A DNA stretch of 64,000 nucleotides. Origin: Antedon mediterranea (lineage: Eukaryota; Echinodermata; Crinoidea; Comatulida; Antedonidae). Positions 15,201 through 22,400 of this stretch are shown in pieces. Location: positions 12,690,501-12,754,500 of the forward strand of contig NC_092671.1 of NCBI RefSeq assembly GCF_964355755.1, given 5' to 3'. Position 1 is the first letter of the stretch. Each line of letters starts with the position of its first letter. The notes under the pieces are model-generated. The model was not told the DNA's origin, did no database searches, and saw nothing but the letters and a program-made list of their open reading frames with translations. The translations under genes and the position numbers were made by a program.

Positions 15201-18050
15201 GTAAACGTACGTTTCACATGGGGTACCACTTTTATATGCGCTGACGTATGGTACGTTGTAAACATGGAAACAAAATTAACAGAACGTTTGTTACGATTCT
15301 GAATTTAAGAAATTTATATATTGTTTAGTGTGATTTTTTAATGAATTACATGCTCAATTTCATAGTTTAAAACCACAACAAACTGATGCTGACAATAACA
15401 TTACTCAAGACAAAGATGCAAAGACAGTTCCTGAAGAAACATCATCTATTAGCAATATTAGAATAGAAATATCACCAGTTCAAACAAGTAAACCAGAAGA
15501 CTGCTATAACAAAGTATACCAAGACACACTTATCACAAAACTTGGTATCAATGAGGAAGACTTAATAAGAAAACCTAAACAACCAAATACTAAAGATAAT
15601 GGAAGTGCTAATAATATCGCTGAAAAGAAAGACGACAGTTTGCCAGAGTGCAAAAAGTCTAAAGTTCGCATCCCTTCATGGTTGGCAGGGTCTGTCAAGC
15701 ACGATACGGAGGCGGTAAAGGCTCCAAATCAAATGACATCCAAACCTAAAAAGCAAGAAGAATCACCAGATGGAACCATGTCAAAAGATGCTATCAATCG
15801 TAAAGTTATTCAGCCAGGTGGGAACATTGGTAGTGACAATGATGCAGAGAATAACACCAATTCAGATACTCGTGAGTCTACGAAAATTGGTAAATATGAT
15901 AAGAAAGACGAGAGCCTAGAACAAGAAAGGAACGCTAACACTGACATATCCCAAGACTTAAACTCAACCAAACAGTCTGATGCGAGATTGAAACCACAAA
16001 AGTCAAATGAAACTGCAGATATCAAGCCTGCAATTCTCTCATTTGTTGTCACTACAGATAATAAATCTCAAAATGTCCACCATGATGTCACGGTAGACAA
16101 GTCGATAGAACATAACGCTGGTATCAATATTGGGAAAAAATATCAAGTAAAACCAAATGGTGCATCTCTACCTAAAGAAAATGTAGCCAATAAACAACGT
16201 AAGACAAGTTTTACCGGCCCTAAACAGCAATCAGACATAAAGCAAACGATGTCATATCAAGACTACAAGAAGAACAAAGATAGTATGAAAAATGCTGAAT
16301 ACAAAGCGCTGCCGCCCTGGCTTGAACATCTTGGAAGTAAAAAGTCTGGTAGTGAAAGTGACGATGATTACGATAGTGATGATGATGAAGAGGATATTCT
16401 GGAAGAAATTCCAGTACCAAGAAAAAGGTTGATTTTAAACATTCTGACACAAACTCTGCACCGTCACGAAAAGAAATAGTTGAACACAACACAGTGTAGC
16501 CCTAGATAAGAATTACCCACATTAAAACCCACATTAATTATTTTCACTGTCCACGTGTGTTGATGATGCGTACTTCACATATGGTTTTGTACTGCGCACT
16601 TATGGGTTTACTAGTTATGTTTTCAGTACGTAATGAAACTTATAGATTTCATATTACAGTTTCAACACTGTCAACCGCACATTAAATGCAAAATTATGAA
16701 GGACAGAAATGGAAGAACAGTAAGGACGCGTGTTAGTTAGTTACCGCTACCGCGCGCCTTTACAATCACTCACGTCGTTTCATTTTACAACCACACCTTA
16801 TTTTCATTTTACATACAGTTTATTTTCTCTTTACACATAGTATTGTGGAAATGTGTTTTTTTTTATTTCACTTGATTGCCTAAACTCGATTACTTACATA
16901 ATGTTAATTTATTTAGGATGATTGGAAGTGTACCAGAACACCCCGTTGGTAAACCTCATGTGTCAAATGTGACTAAAAACACCCTAACGCTGGCATGGTA
17001 TGAACCGACATCTGATGAAGGAAGTGAGATCACATCATATAAGGTAAAATAAGAAAATAAAATTTATGTTAATACTTTCTGTTTTCTCTTATAAATGTCA
17101 AATATTATTTCAAGGAATCCTCTAAATTATGTTGCTAATATTTCTGATAGATTGAAGAGGGTTCCAACTCGATTTGGACAGAAATTGCCGAGGTTAAAAC
17201 AACATCTCACCATCTAAGTAATCTTCAACCAAATACGGAATACTTATTCCGAGTTAAAGCAGTTAACAGAAACGGCTGCGGTGCCGTCGGTAAAACATCG
17301 AAACATGTGACCACAAAAGACCCAACAGGTGAGACTTTTATTCAGTGTTCATCTATCGATGCCAATTGAAACCTCTGTTTATAGCGGCAACATCATTGAC
17401 TTATCTATTCTATTTATTTGTTTTTCGATTCACAGATGATGAAATTAAAACGCGTGAGAAATGGGTTAAGCCTTACTTTGAGACAAAGATGAGTAATGTT
17501 GAGGTCGTTAAAGGCAAAGAGATGAGATTTGACTGTGTTGTTAAAGGAACACCAGTCCCAGACATCAAATGGTGTGTTTTTTTCTATCATATTTGTAGTT
17601 GACACAGTTGCAAACGTATGGAAACCGAATTATGAAAGTCAGTGAAGGGAACCATTAGTAGAGATACCGATAGTAGAGATATAAGTTGTTAGTATAACAT
17701 CTGGTCTACTGCACTTTGAAACAGTTATACTATAACTTTATTAATTTTATTCTATTAAGGTTTAAGGATGGAAAGGAATTAACAGACAGTCGACGTTATC
17801 AATTTGCGCAAGGTGTCGAGGTGATCAGTTTGCAGATCGCCAAATCTGAAGACGACGACGCCGGAAACTATATTTGTGGAGCAGAAAGCACGGCTGGAAT
17901 AGCATACTGCAAAGCACACGCCGTTATTAAAAGTAAGTTATAATTGTATACATTATAATTAATACTATCTCCGGTATCGTTAGACAATTCAATTAGTTGT
18001 TGCTTTATTATGAGAATATGACATAAATTAATAATTTTACAGGTGATTAA
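1..18050 (+). CDS. Titin-like giant sarcomeric protein, 3' part (38 exons, 5' end outside window)
   Basis: Exons: 1-275, 430-541, 635-810, 997-1281, 1400-1699, 1796-2098, 2239-2523, 2653-2940, 3049-3336, 3532-3597, 3797-3887, 4327-4527, 4618-4759, 4879-5078, 5296-5448, 5551-5683, 5832-5943, 6071-6188, 6281-6453, 6608-6671, 6781-6923, 7209-7412, 7582-7717, 7995-8170, 10115-11144, 11318-11658, 12561-12696, 12951-13129, 13240-13746, 14037-14234, 14453-14632, 14760-14982, 15366-16427, 16917-17043, 17151-17328, 17436-17571, 17760-17932, 18043-18050. All have GT/AG borders and matching phases. The order Ig-Ig-FN3-kinase followed by Ig domains separated by long linkers is that of vertebrate titin from A168 through the M-band. 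Twitchin/projectin tails lack such linkers. The product is expected to run along thick filaments to the M-band and act as scaffold and stretch-responsive kinase. The late FN3 is not a vertebrate titin feature. Obscurin/SPEG-type relatives are the main alternative. Confidence 0.85.
430..810 (+). CDS. Ig (I-set) domain in two exons
   Basis: Exons 430-541 and 635-810 encode one I-set Ig domain. The B-strand Cys is in AEFICHVSG, and the core Trp codon (PVITW) is split by the intron in phase 2. The second exon carries DIGSYTVVAQNASG, the usual F-strand Tyr motif with Val where the second Cys often sits. The phase 1 ends are typical of titin-family domain exons. Confidence 0.85.
997..1281 (+). CDS. 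Ig (I-set) domain, single exon
   Basis: One exon encodes the domain from GLTTRMTINFGG through the core Trp of PAISWTKDG to EDTGEYQITVTNSLG. The first core Cys is replaced, as in many titin A-band Ig domains. Both exon ends are in phase 1. Confidence 0.85.
1400..1699 (+). CDS. FN3 domain
   Basis: The exon starts DKPGKPAGPITAEEV and has the core Trp in SIAISWQPP, then DDGGNEILRYHIEMRE and the end motif RISAENIDGIG. It is an ordinary titin/twitchin type FN3 in one phase 1-1 exon, directly followed by another FN3. Confidence 0.87.
1796..2098 (+). CDS. FN3 domain
   Basis: The exon starts DVPSAPGKPTLRGI. The core Trp lies in VHLSWTAP, followed by DGGSKITGYVIEKRE and the tyrosine-corner EYEFRVFAENKAGLSGPSE. 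It forms an FN3 pair with the preceding exon. Both ends are in phase 1. Confidence 0.88.
2239..2523 (+). CDS. Ig domain, position of titin A168
   Basis: One exon encodes an I-set domain with core Trp in CKWYRYG and the F-strand segment EEDTGEIMVKAVNKAG. With the next Ig and FN3 it forms the Ig-Ig-FN3 block that precedes the kinase, as A168-A169-A170 do in vertebrate titin. Orthology by position is inferred; the Ig fold is clear. Confidence 0.85.
2653..2940 (+). CDS. Ig domain, position of titin A169
   Basis: The exon begins VPPHLTLPTRLRSP and has its core Trp in PTIAWDHNG and the motif DAGKYTVVATNELG. In vertebrates this position helps bind MuRF ubiquitin ligases. Nothing seen here shows that this interface is conserved. 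Confidence 0.85.
3049..3336 (+). CDS. FN3 domain just before the kinase, position of titin A170
   Basis: The exon runs from SDPPRNLEVTDIS through core Trp (VRLYWQPP) and DGGNTVTSYMIEK to NTEYTFRVTALNDYG. It ends in phase 1 before a short linker exon. An FN3 immediately before the catalytic domain is shared by titin, twitchin and MLCK. Confidence 0.88.
3532..3887 (+). CDS. Linker into the kinase N-lobe (two small exons)
   Basis: Exon 3532-3597 encodes a charged linker (RRKYYDSI). Exon 3797-3887 (91 nt) encodes DTSYIPSKYDFRRKAG and then GSVYDYYEICEEIG, the first strand of the kinase. The tyrosine-rich stretch corresponds to the N-terminal linker of titin and twitchin kinases, which folds against the catalytic core. 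The second exon has exactly the same length and phases (1 to 2) as the first exon of the downstream kinase at 56,310-56,400. Confidence 0.8.
4099..4258. mobile_element. Fold-back element in a kinase intron
   Basis: The two halves are near-perfect inverted copies of about 75-80 bases around a short centre (GGCTTTGCC) near 4,180. The arms start AAATAATGAATG and end CATTCATTATTT. It lies in the intron between 3887 and 4327. It looks like a MITE or snapback element; the superfamily is not assigned. Confidence 0.65.
4327..5683 (+). CDS. Titin-type Ser/Thr kinase domain (kinase 1)
   Basis: Exons 4327-4527, 4618-4759, 4879-5078, 5296-5448 and 5551-5683, with the first strand in 3797-3887, encode a complete MLCK/titin family domain. 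The glycine loop is GRGSYG, the ATP lysine is in WAAKFI, and the catalytic loop is HLDMKPEN, with an intron between Lys and Pro. The metal-binding motif is DFG (KIIDFGLAHEL), the activation-segment end is FGTPEFVAPE, and the C-lobe ends in EALRHPWL. Unlike vertebrate titin kinase, whose DFG reads EFG, all canonical catalytic residues are present and there is no inhibitory Tyr in the P+1 loop. The FN3 before it and Ig after it match titin, twitchin and MLCK. It should act in the sarcomere on thick-filament or M-band partners. Activity is inferred. Confidence 0.92.
5832..5943 (+). CDS. Kinase 1 C-terminal regulatory tail
   Basis: This exon follows the kinase in phase and encodes GAGQTALAIGRLAHTGSLRE. 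The piece AIGRL in a basic, amphipathic setting is the hallmark of the autoinhibitory and calmodulin-binding segment of smooth-muscle MLCK, with related segments in titin and twitchin. I infer that it folds back on the catalytic cleft and can bind calmodulin. Confidence 0.72.
6071..6453 (+). CDS. Ig domain directly after the kinase (M1 position)
   Basis: Exons 6071-6188 and 6281-6453 encode an I-set Ig starting APQFVKPL. It has a Cys in RFECEVSAL, the core Trp at the split codon (LILW), and DISKYTCKASNSYGH. It is the first domain after the regulatory tail, as in titin, twitchin and MLCK. Confidence 0.88.
6608..7412 (+). CDS. Basic linker plus Ig domain (M2 position)
   Basis: Exon 6608-6671 encodes a short linker (ELANRGERRTIGFKRQ). 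Exon 6781-6923 continues with RARRRRSL and GYLDMPPQFVATLQDQE, and exon 7209-7412 gives VHTPPEPRVTWFKG and EDSGEYSAQVSNIEG. The run of basic residues followed by PPxF, and the VH..PEPRVTW segment, closely resemble vertebrate titin M2 and its linker. This is good evidence for titin rather than twitchin. Confidence 0.85.
7582..8170 (+). CDS. Ig domain (M3 position), telokin-like
   Basis: Exons 7582-7717 and 7995-8170 encode an I-set Ig. The pieces KKPYFEKKLRDILIVEGSAA, the core Trp of PEIRWFKND and AGSYTCQASNLLG resemble telokin, the C-terminal Ig of smooth-muscle MLCK. The donor after 8170 is GTAAGT in phase 1, which decides the acceptor of the next exon. Confidence 0.85.
8171..10074 (+). other. 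Long intron, no coding exon seen
   Basis: No reading frame here has both splice sites and domain similarity. The sequence is AT-rich with homopolymer runs. Its last 60 bases may hold a core promoter for a short isoform (see the TATAAA entry). A small missed exon cannot be excluded. Confidence 0.5.
10017..10022 (+). promoter_or_regulatory. Candidate TATA box of an internal promoter
   Basis: TATAAA lies 53 bases before an ATG (10075) that opens a 356-codon frame. An initiation point about 30 bases downstream would leave a 5' leader of about 28 bases. The frame is closed by a stop (10066-10068) just upstream of that leader. It could drive a short isoform made only of the M-band-like region. TATAAA is common by chance in this AT-rich DNA. 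Confidence 0.3.
10075..11144 (+). CDS. Long basic Ser-Pro-rich linker of the M-band region
   Basis: The frame is open from ATG 10075 to the donor after 11144 (phase 2). For the full-length protein the upstream exon ends in phase 1, and the acceptor that fits is the AG at 10113-10114, so the exon would start at 10115. The protein is basic (TRRRRVMEYTYRKEG, GRGKKLRRLRRSASIK) with repeated Ser-Pro sites (FSPKP, YTSPK, YRSPK, SRSPTK, SRSPTR) and an acidic middle (ESDTEEVETWD). Vertebrate titin has comparable Tyr/Arg-rich and KSP-bearing insertions between M-band Ig domains. No fold is recognised. Confidence 0.75.
11318..11658 (+). CDS. Ig domain after the first linker
   Basis: The exon starts in a linker tail (RRRKPKNV) and continues with APFFSLPL, a Cys in AVLVCTVQG, core Trp in IITWTKNG and DTGTYRCIATNADG. 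Both canonical Cys residues are present. The end is in phase 1. It corresponds in position to titin M4. Confidence 0.88.
11659..12560 (+). other. Intron of about 0.9 kb
   Basis: No open frame with splice sites or domain similarity is seen. The short frames at 11,866-12,140 have no recognisable content. Confidence 0.6.
12561..13129 (+). CDS. Ig domain in two exons
   Basis: Exons 12561-12696 and 12951-13129 encode RPSFLKPLKSQYIQEG, core Trp (PKLTW) at the split codon, then CKDGDTIYPSGR and DAGRYTLIASSPAG. The first core Cys is replaced by another residue. It is an ordinary I-set domain. Confidence 0.85.
13240..14234 (+). CDS. Arg/Ser-rich linker followed by an Ig domain
   Basis: Exon 13240-13746 encodes a strongly basic RS-rich linker (HRRSRSERPQRDKRSQRKS, SSASRYSSSSSSRTKYDRY, ERKSRRRSSDD). 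It then gives the first half of an Ig (APVFVQELKDISVYDGD). Exon 14037-14234 completes it with core Trp in DIGWLREG and EDAGKYTCEVLNDYGE. The donor after 13746 (GTCAGG) is weak but the phase fits. The linker has many Arg-x-x-Ser sites that could be phosphorylated; this is inferred. Confidence 0.8.
14453..14982 (+). CDS. Ser/Ile linker followed by an Ig domain
   Basis: Exons 14453-14632 and 14760-14982. The first opens with a repetitive SVSISQDISISIS linker and then PPEFFDKPKNTTFTEG with a Cys in MLSCDCDGD. The second has core Trp in VSWYKQG and DAGAYLCKASNGEGE, followed by an acidic tail. It is an I-set Ig with both Cys residues. Confidence 0.85.
15366..16427 (+). CDS. Long hydrophilic linker with two Pro-x-Trp-Leu motifs
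   Basis: About 354 residues without a recognised fold, rich in Lys, Asp, Asn, Ser and Gln. Two short hydrophobic motifs stand out: RIPSWLAGS (near 15,670) and ALPPWLEHLG (near 16,306). The second is followed by a very acidic run (DDDYDSDDDEEDILEE). Such islands in disordered sequence often bind a partner domain. The phase 2 donor after 16427 (GTTGAT) is weak. If it is not used, translation continues 17 codons to a stop at 16477-16479. Confidence 0.75.
16428..16479 (+). other. Possible alternative end by intron retention
   Basis: If the weak donor at 16428 is not used, the frame reads LILNILTQTLHRHEKK and stops at 16477-16479. This would remove the final FN3 and Ig. No polyadenylation hexamer lies very near, so this is only a possibility. 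Confidence 0.25.
16917..17328 (+). CDS. FN3 domain downstream of the M-band-like Ig series
   Basis: Exons 16917-17043 and 17151-17328 encode GKPHVSNVTKNTLTLAWYEP, DEGSEITSYK, then TEYLFRVKAVNRNGCGAVG. It is a clear FN3 with the intron inside (phase 0). An FN3 after the kinase-proximal Ig series is absent from vertebrate titin. In MLCK, obscurin and SPEG an FN3 lies just upstream of a kinase, which fits a second kinase following later. Confidence 0.88.
17436..17932 (+). CDS. Last Ig domain of the titin-like gene
   Basis: Exons 17436-17571 and 17760-17932 encode VKPYFETKMSNVEVVKGKE, a Cys in MRFDCVVKG, the split core Trp, FKDGKELTDSRRYQF and DAGNYICGAESTAG. It is telokin-like. The donor after 17932 is GTAAGT in phase 1. 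It fits both the short terminal exon at 18,043 and the kinase exon at 56,310. Confidence 0.87.
18043..18050 (+). CDS. Short terminal exon of the titin-like gene (Ser-Asp-stop)
   Basis: An acceptor with a T-rich tract (ATTTTACAG) ends at 18042. Joined in phase 1 to the last Ig exon it adds Ser, Asp and TAA at 18048-18050. An AATAAA follows 185 bases later. This gives the protein an end without a second kinase. Confidence 0.65.
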
Positions 18051-18234
18051 TATACGAAGTCCAAATGGGATGTCATCTCGACTACCAACTGTATCCAGAA
18101 TTGTAACATTTACAACAAATTATATCTATATTTGACATATTTATTACTTTGGTCAAGACACATCGTTTGATTAAAAATAGGTGACTTCAAGCTGCTGCCC
18201 GGAAGCTTGAAGTAGTATGCAAATTTAATCTCAC

Positions 18235-18240
18235 AATAAA
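18235..18240 (+). terminator. Polyadenylation signal AATAAA
   Basis: AATAAA, repeated as AATAAATAAATAAA, lies 185 bases after the stop at 18,050. It is suitably placed to end the short isoform of the titin-like gene. Confidence 0.5.
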
Positions 18241-18244
18241 TAAA

Positions 18245-18749
18245 TAAATTAGTTAGTTAGTTTAAGCAAATTAAGCTACGTATGTGGTAGCTCTCTTTCG
18301 TTTTGACGTGTTCGTAGACCCAGACACATCCGGACATTTAATATAAAATAGTCAGTAACGAACTTCTACAAATCAGGTATCCAGATTGTTTGTGTTTGTA
18401 GTAAGCAACAATACCGTAGTCATTAGTCATTATAAATTAAAATTCATGTTAAAATAGTAGTTATTGTTCACCGAAAATTGGTTAGTAAATAAAAGTGCAA
18501 TTACACAAAAAGGCTTCGTTATGTTATCGTCAGAGATTTTTTTTCGCAAAATGACAATGCCATACCATAATTCTTCATACTATTATTTATGTCAACAAAT
18601 CTTTTCCAAATATAACTATCAATCAAAATTCACTAACATTGCTATATGTGCACGTATATCATCATCTTATGGTGTCATATAACCAATTTGTATCAACAAA
18701 TAAGAGGATAAACATTTACTCATTTTTCTTGAAATATCCTGTTACTATT
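18245..18749. other. Unassigned AT-rich sequence
   Basis: No exon, repeat array or RNA gene is seen. Short open frames at 18,464-18,750 have neither domain content nor convincing splice sites. Confidence 0.5.
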
Positions 18750-19291
18750 TGCTGGGATTTAAGGGTCGAAAATTGGTCATTTTTATATAGTATAGGGAGT
18801 TTTTCGAAAAATTCCCAAAATATCGACGTTTTAAAATGCAATTATTGTGCGATAATATGGCTATATATGCGCATATATTGCTTTGTATCATTTATACAGC
18901 CATAGTAACCAGTTTTGTCGAAAAATAAAAGGGTTGAAATTTTGCCATTTTTTTGAAAAAAAATCCCTGTACTATAGTATAGGGATTTTTTCGAAAAATG
19001 CCCAAAATATCGACTTTATAAAATCCAATTATTGTGCGATAATATGGCTATATATGCGCATATATTGCTTTGTATAATTTATAGAGCCATAGTAACCAGT
19101 TTTGTCGAAAAATAAAAGGCTCGAAATTTTGCCATTTTTTCGAAAAATTCCCAAAATATCGGCTTTTTAAAATGCAATTATTATGCGATAATATGGCTAT
19201 ATATGCGCATATATTGCTTTGTATAATTTATAGAGCCATAGTAACCAGTTTTGTCGAAAAATAAAAGGCTCGAAATTTTGCCATTTAAGAA
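18750..19291. repeat. Palindromic satellite, left block
   Basis: Three tandem units of about 150-190 bp. Each contains a segment with the palindrome TATATGCGCATATA, followed by a block with GTAACCAGTTTTGTCGAAAA and usually a second palindrome around TGTACTATAGTACA. The same satellite resumes at 24,013, so the intervening 4.7 kb appears to be inserted or expanded within it. Confidence 0.8.
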
Positions 19292-19423
19292 ACAAGGCCA
19301 ACCAACAACCATAAGTCGCGTGCTCTCAGAAAAAAAATGAACTTTCAAAAAGTAATGTACTTTAAAACTTTTCTGTACAACAAAACAGTTCAAAAAGTAC
19401 AGAAAAGCGATAAAACGCATAGT

Positions 19424-19486
19424 GATACCGGACCGACAGACAGACCGACCGACCGACCGACATAGTCGCGTCCACCCGACTAAAAA
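19424..19486. repeat. GACC/GACA microsatellite at the left edge of the 575-bp array
   Basis: A run of (GACC)n and GACA follows GATACCG and leads into CATAGTCGCGTCCACCCGACT. Almost the same block occurs at 23,911-24,010, so the two copies bracket the 575-bp array. Confidence 0.7.
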
Positions 19487-22400
19487 TATACTATAAAATG
19501 TATTTCTTATTTTATTAAAAAAATCATGAGTCTCCTCTCCTTAATTGCAAACACAAAAAACGATCTGAGCATGTGCAAATGTATATAAAAGCACTCAGAT
19601 AATGTACAGAGGGCAGTATAAAGATATAAGCAGTGAGTTAGGCAGATCATAGGTCAGCTCTCCTTAATTGCCTAAGCCACACAGCTGACTTAGGCAGAAA
19701 CACAAAAAATATAGTATATTGATATAAGCAGTGAGTTGGGCAGAAAAAAAAATTATGACTTAGACACTTTTGTTATGAGGCTGTCGATATCACCTATATA
19801 CAAAAAATGCTACCTTTAAGTAACAAAATTTAATAGCATCAGCTCTTCAAATTAAAATTAACACTGATGATTTTAGAAAAGGAAAGTAGCAATAAAAGAG
19901 AAAGAATTTGTAACAAATGGGTTAAAAAATATACTATAAAAAATGTATTTCTTATTTCATTTAAAAAATCATGAGTCTCCTCTCCTTAATTGCCTAAGTC
20001 AAACAGCTGACTTAGGCAGAAACACAAAAAAACGATCTGAGCATGTGCAAATGCATATAAAAGCACTCAGATAATGTACAGAGGGCAGTATAAAGATATA
20101 AGCAGTGAGTTAGGCAGATCATAAGTCAGCTCTCCTTAATTGTCTAAGTCACACAGCTGACTTAGGCAGAAACACAAAAAATATAGTATATTGATATAAG
20201 CAGTGAGTTAGGCATATCATAAGTCAGCTCTCCTTAATTGCCTAAGTCACACAGCTGACTTGGGCAGAAACACAACAAATATAGTATATTGATATAAAAG
20301 GCAATATCGATCATTATGTATTAGAGGTAACTCTCTTTGTAGAAAATTTAGTAAATGCTCAACAGATGTTAAGATTACTTTGTTTAAGTCATACTGTATT
20401 AGTATGTATTGTGCGGCCTTATGGTGCGATTTTAATGTAAAAACTATAAAGTCATTACAGGTCTGTTATAATAACGCAATTAAAAAGATTTTAAGACGCT
20501 CAAGGAGCTGTAGTGCTAGTGCTATGTTTGTTGATAACCATGTTCCCTCCTTCTATGAGTACATTCGGAAATCAATTTTTTGTTTCAAAACAAAAACTGA
20601 AAAAAGCTGTAATACTTTAATTACATGTGTTTTTTCTCGTATTCTAAAAGATTCAAAGTTGCATAGAAATGGACAGAACTTTTGTATATTTAATCTCATG
20701 TATACTTTTACGTGTGTTAACTAGTATCAGCATAGCCATAATAATGTGTTGTTTTTGTAAACTTTATGTGTTTCATATGGACAGTTTGTCTGAAATAAAG
20801 TTGAATTGAATTGAATTGATATAAGCAGTGAGGTAGGCAGAAAAAAAAATTATGACTTAGACACTTTTGTTATGAGGCTGTCGATATCATCAATATACAA
20901 ACAATTCTACTTTTAAGTAACAAAATTTAATAGCATCAGCTCTTCAGATTAAAATTAACACTGATGGTTTTAGAAAAGGAAAGTAGCAATAAAAGCGAAA
21001 GAATTTGTAACAAATGGGTTAAAAAATATACTATAAAAATGTATTTCTTATTTTATTTAAAAAATCATGAGTCTCCTCTCCTTAATTGCCTAAGTCACAC
21101 AGCTGACTTAGGCAGAAACACAAAAAAACGATCTGAGCATGTGCAAATGCATATAAAAGCACTCAGATAATGTACAGAGGGCAGTATAAAGATATAAGCA
21201 GTGGGTTAGGCAGAAAAACAAAAATTATGACTTAGATACTTTTGTTATGAGGCTGTCGATATCATCTATATACAAAAATGCTACCTTTAAGTAACAAAAT
21301 TTAATAGCATCAGCTCTTCAGATTAAAATTAACACTGATGATTTTAGAAAAGGAAAGTAGCAATAAAAGAGAAAGAATTTGTAACAAATGGGTTAAAAAA
21401 TATACTATAAAAATGTGTTTTTTATTTCATTTAAAAAATCATGAGTCTCCTCTCCTTAATTGCCTAAGTCACACAGCTGACTTTGGCAGAAACACAAAAA
21501 AAACGATCTGAGCATGTGCAAATGTATATAAAAGCACTCAGATAATGTACAAAGGGCAGTATAAAGATATAAGCAGTGAGTTAGGCAGATCATAAGTCAG
21601 CTCTCCTTAATTGCCTAAGTCACACAGCTGACTTAGGCAGAAACACAAAAAATATAGTATATTGATATAAGCAGTGAGTTAGGCAGATCATAAGTCAGCT
21701 CTCCTTAATTGCCTAAGTCACACAGCTGACTTAGGCAGAAACACAAAAAATATAGTATATTGATATAAGCAGTGAGTTAGGCAGAACAACAAACAAAAAA
21801 TTATGACTTAGGCACTTTTGTTATAAGGCTGTCGATATCATCTATATACAAAAAATGCTACCTTTAAGTAACAAAATTTAATAGCATCAGCTCTTCAGAT
21901 TAAAATTAACACTGATGATTTTAGAAAAGGAAAGTAGCAATAAAAGAGAAAGAATTTGTAACAAATGGGTTAAAAAATATACTATAAAAATGTATTTCTT
22001 ATTTCATTAAAAAAATTATGAGTCTCCTCTCCTTAATTGCCTAAGTCACACAGCTGACTTAGGCAGAAACACAAAAAAACGATCTGAGCATGTGCAAATG
22101 TATATAAAAGCACTCAGATAATGTACAGAGGGCAGTATAAAGATATAAGCAGTGAGTTAGGCAGAAAAAAAAATTACTTAGACACTTTTGTTATGAGGCT
22201 GTCGATATCATCTATATACAAAAAAATGCTATATAGTATATTGATATAAGCAGTGAGTTAGGCAGATCATAAGTCAGCTCTCCTTAATTGCCTAAGTCAC
22301 ACAGCTGACTTAGGCAGAAACACACAAAATATAGTATATTGATATAAGCAGTGAGTTAGTCAGAAAAACAAACAAAAAATTATGACTTAGACACTTCTGT

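Noticed and set aside
15504-16492. Minus-strand frames opposite the long linker exon
   Set aside because: Shadows of the plus-strand coding exon.
18464-19077. Short open frames left of and inside the satellite
   Set aside because: AT-rich translation of palindromic repeats; no splice sites or domains.
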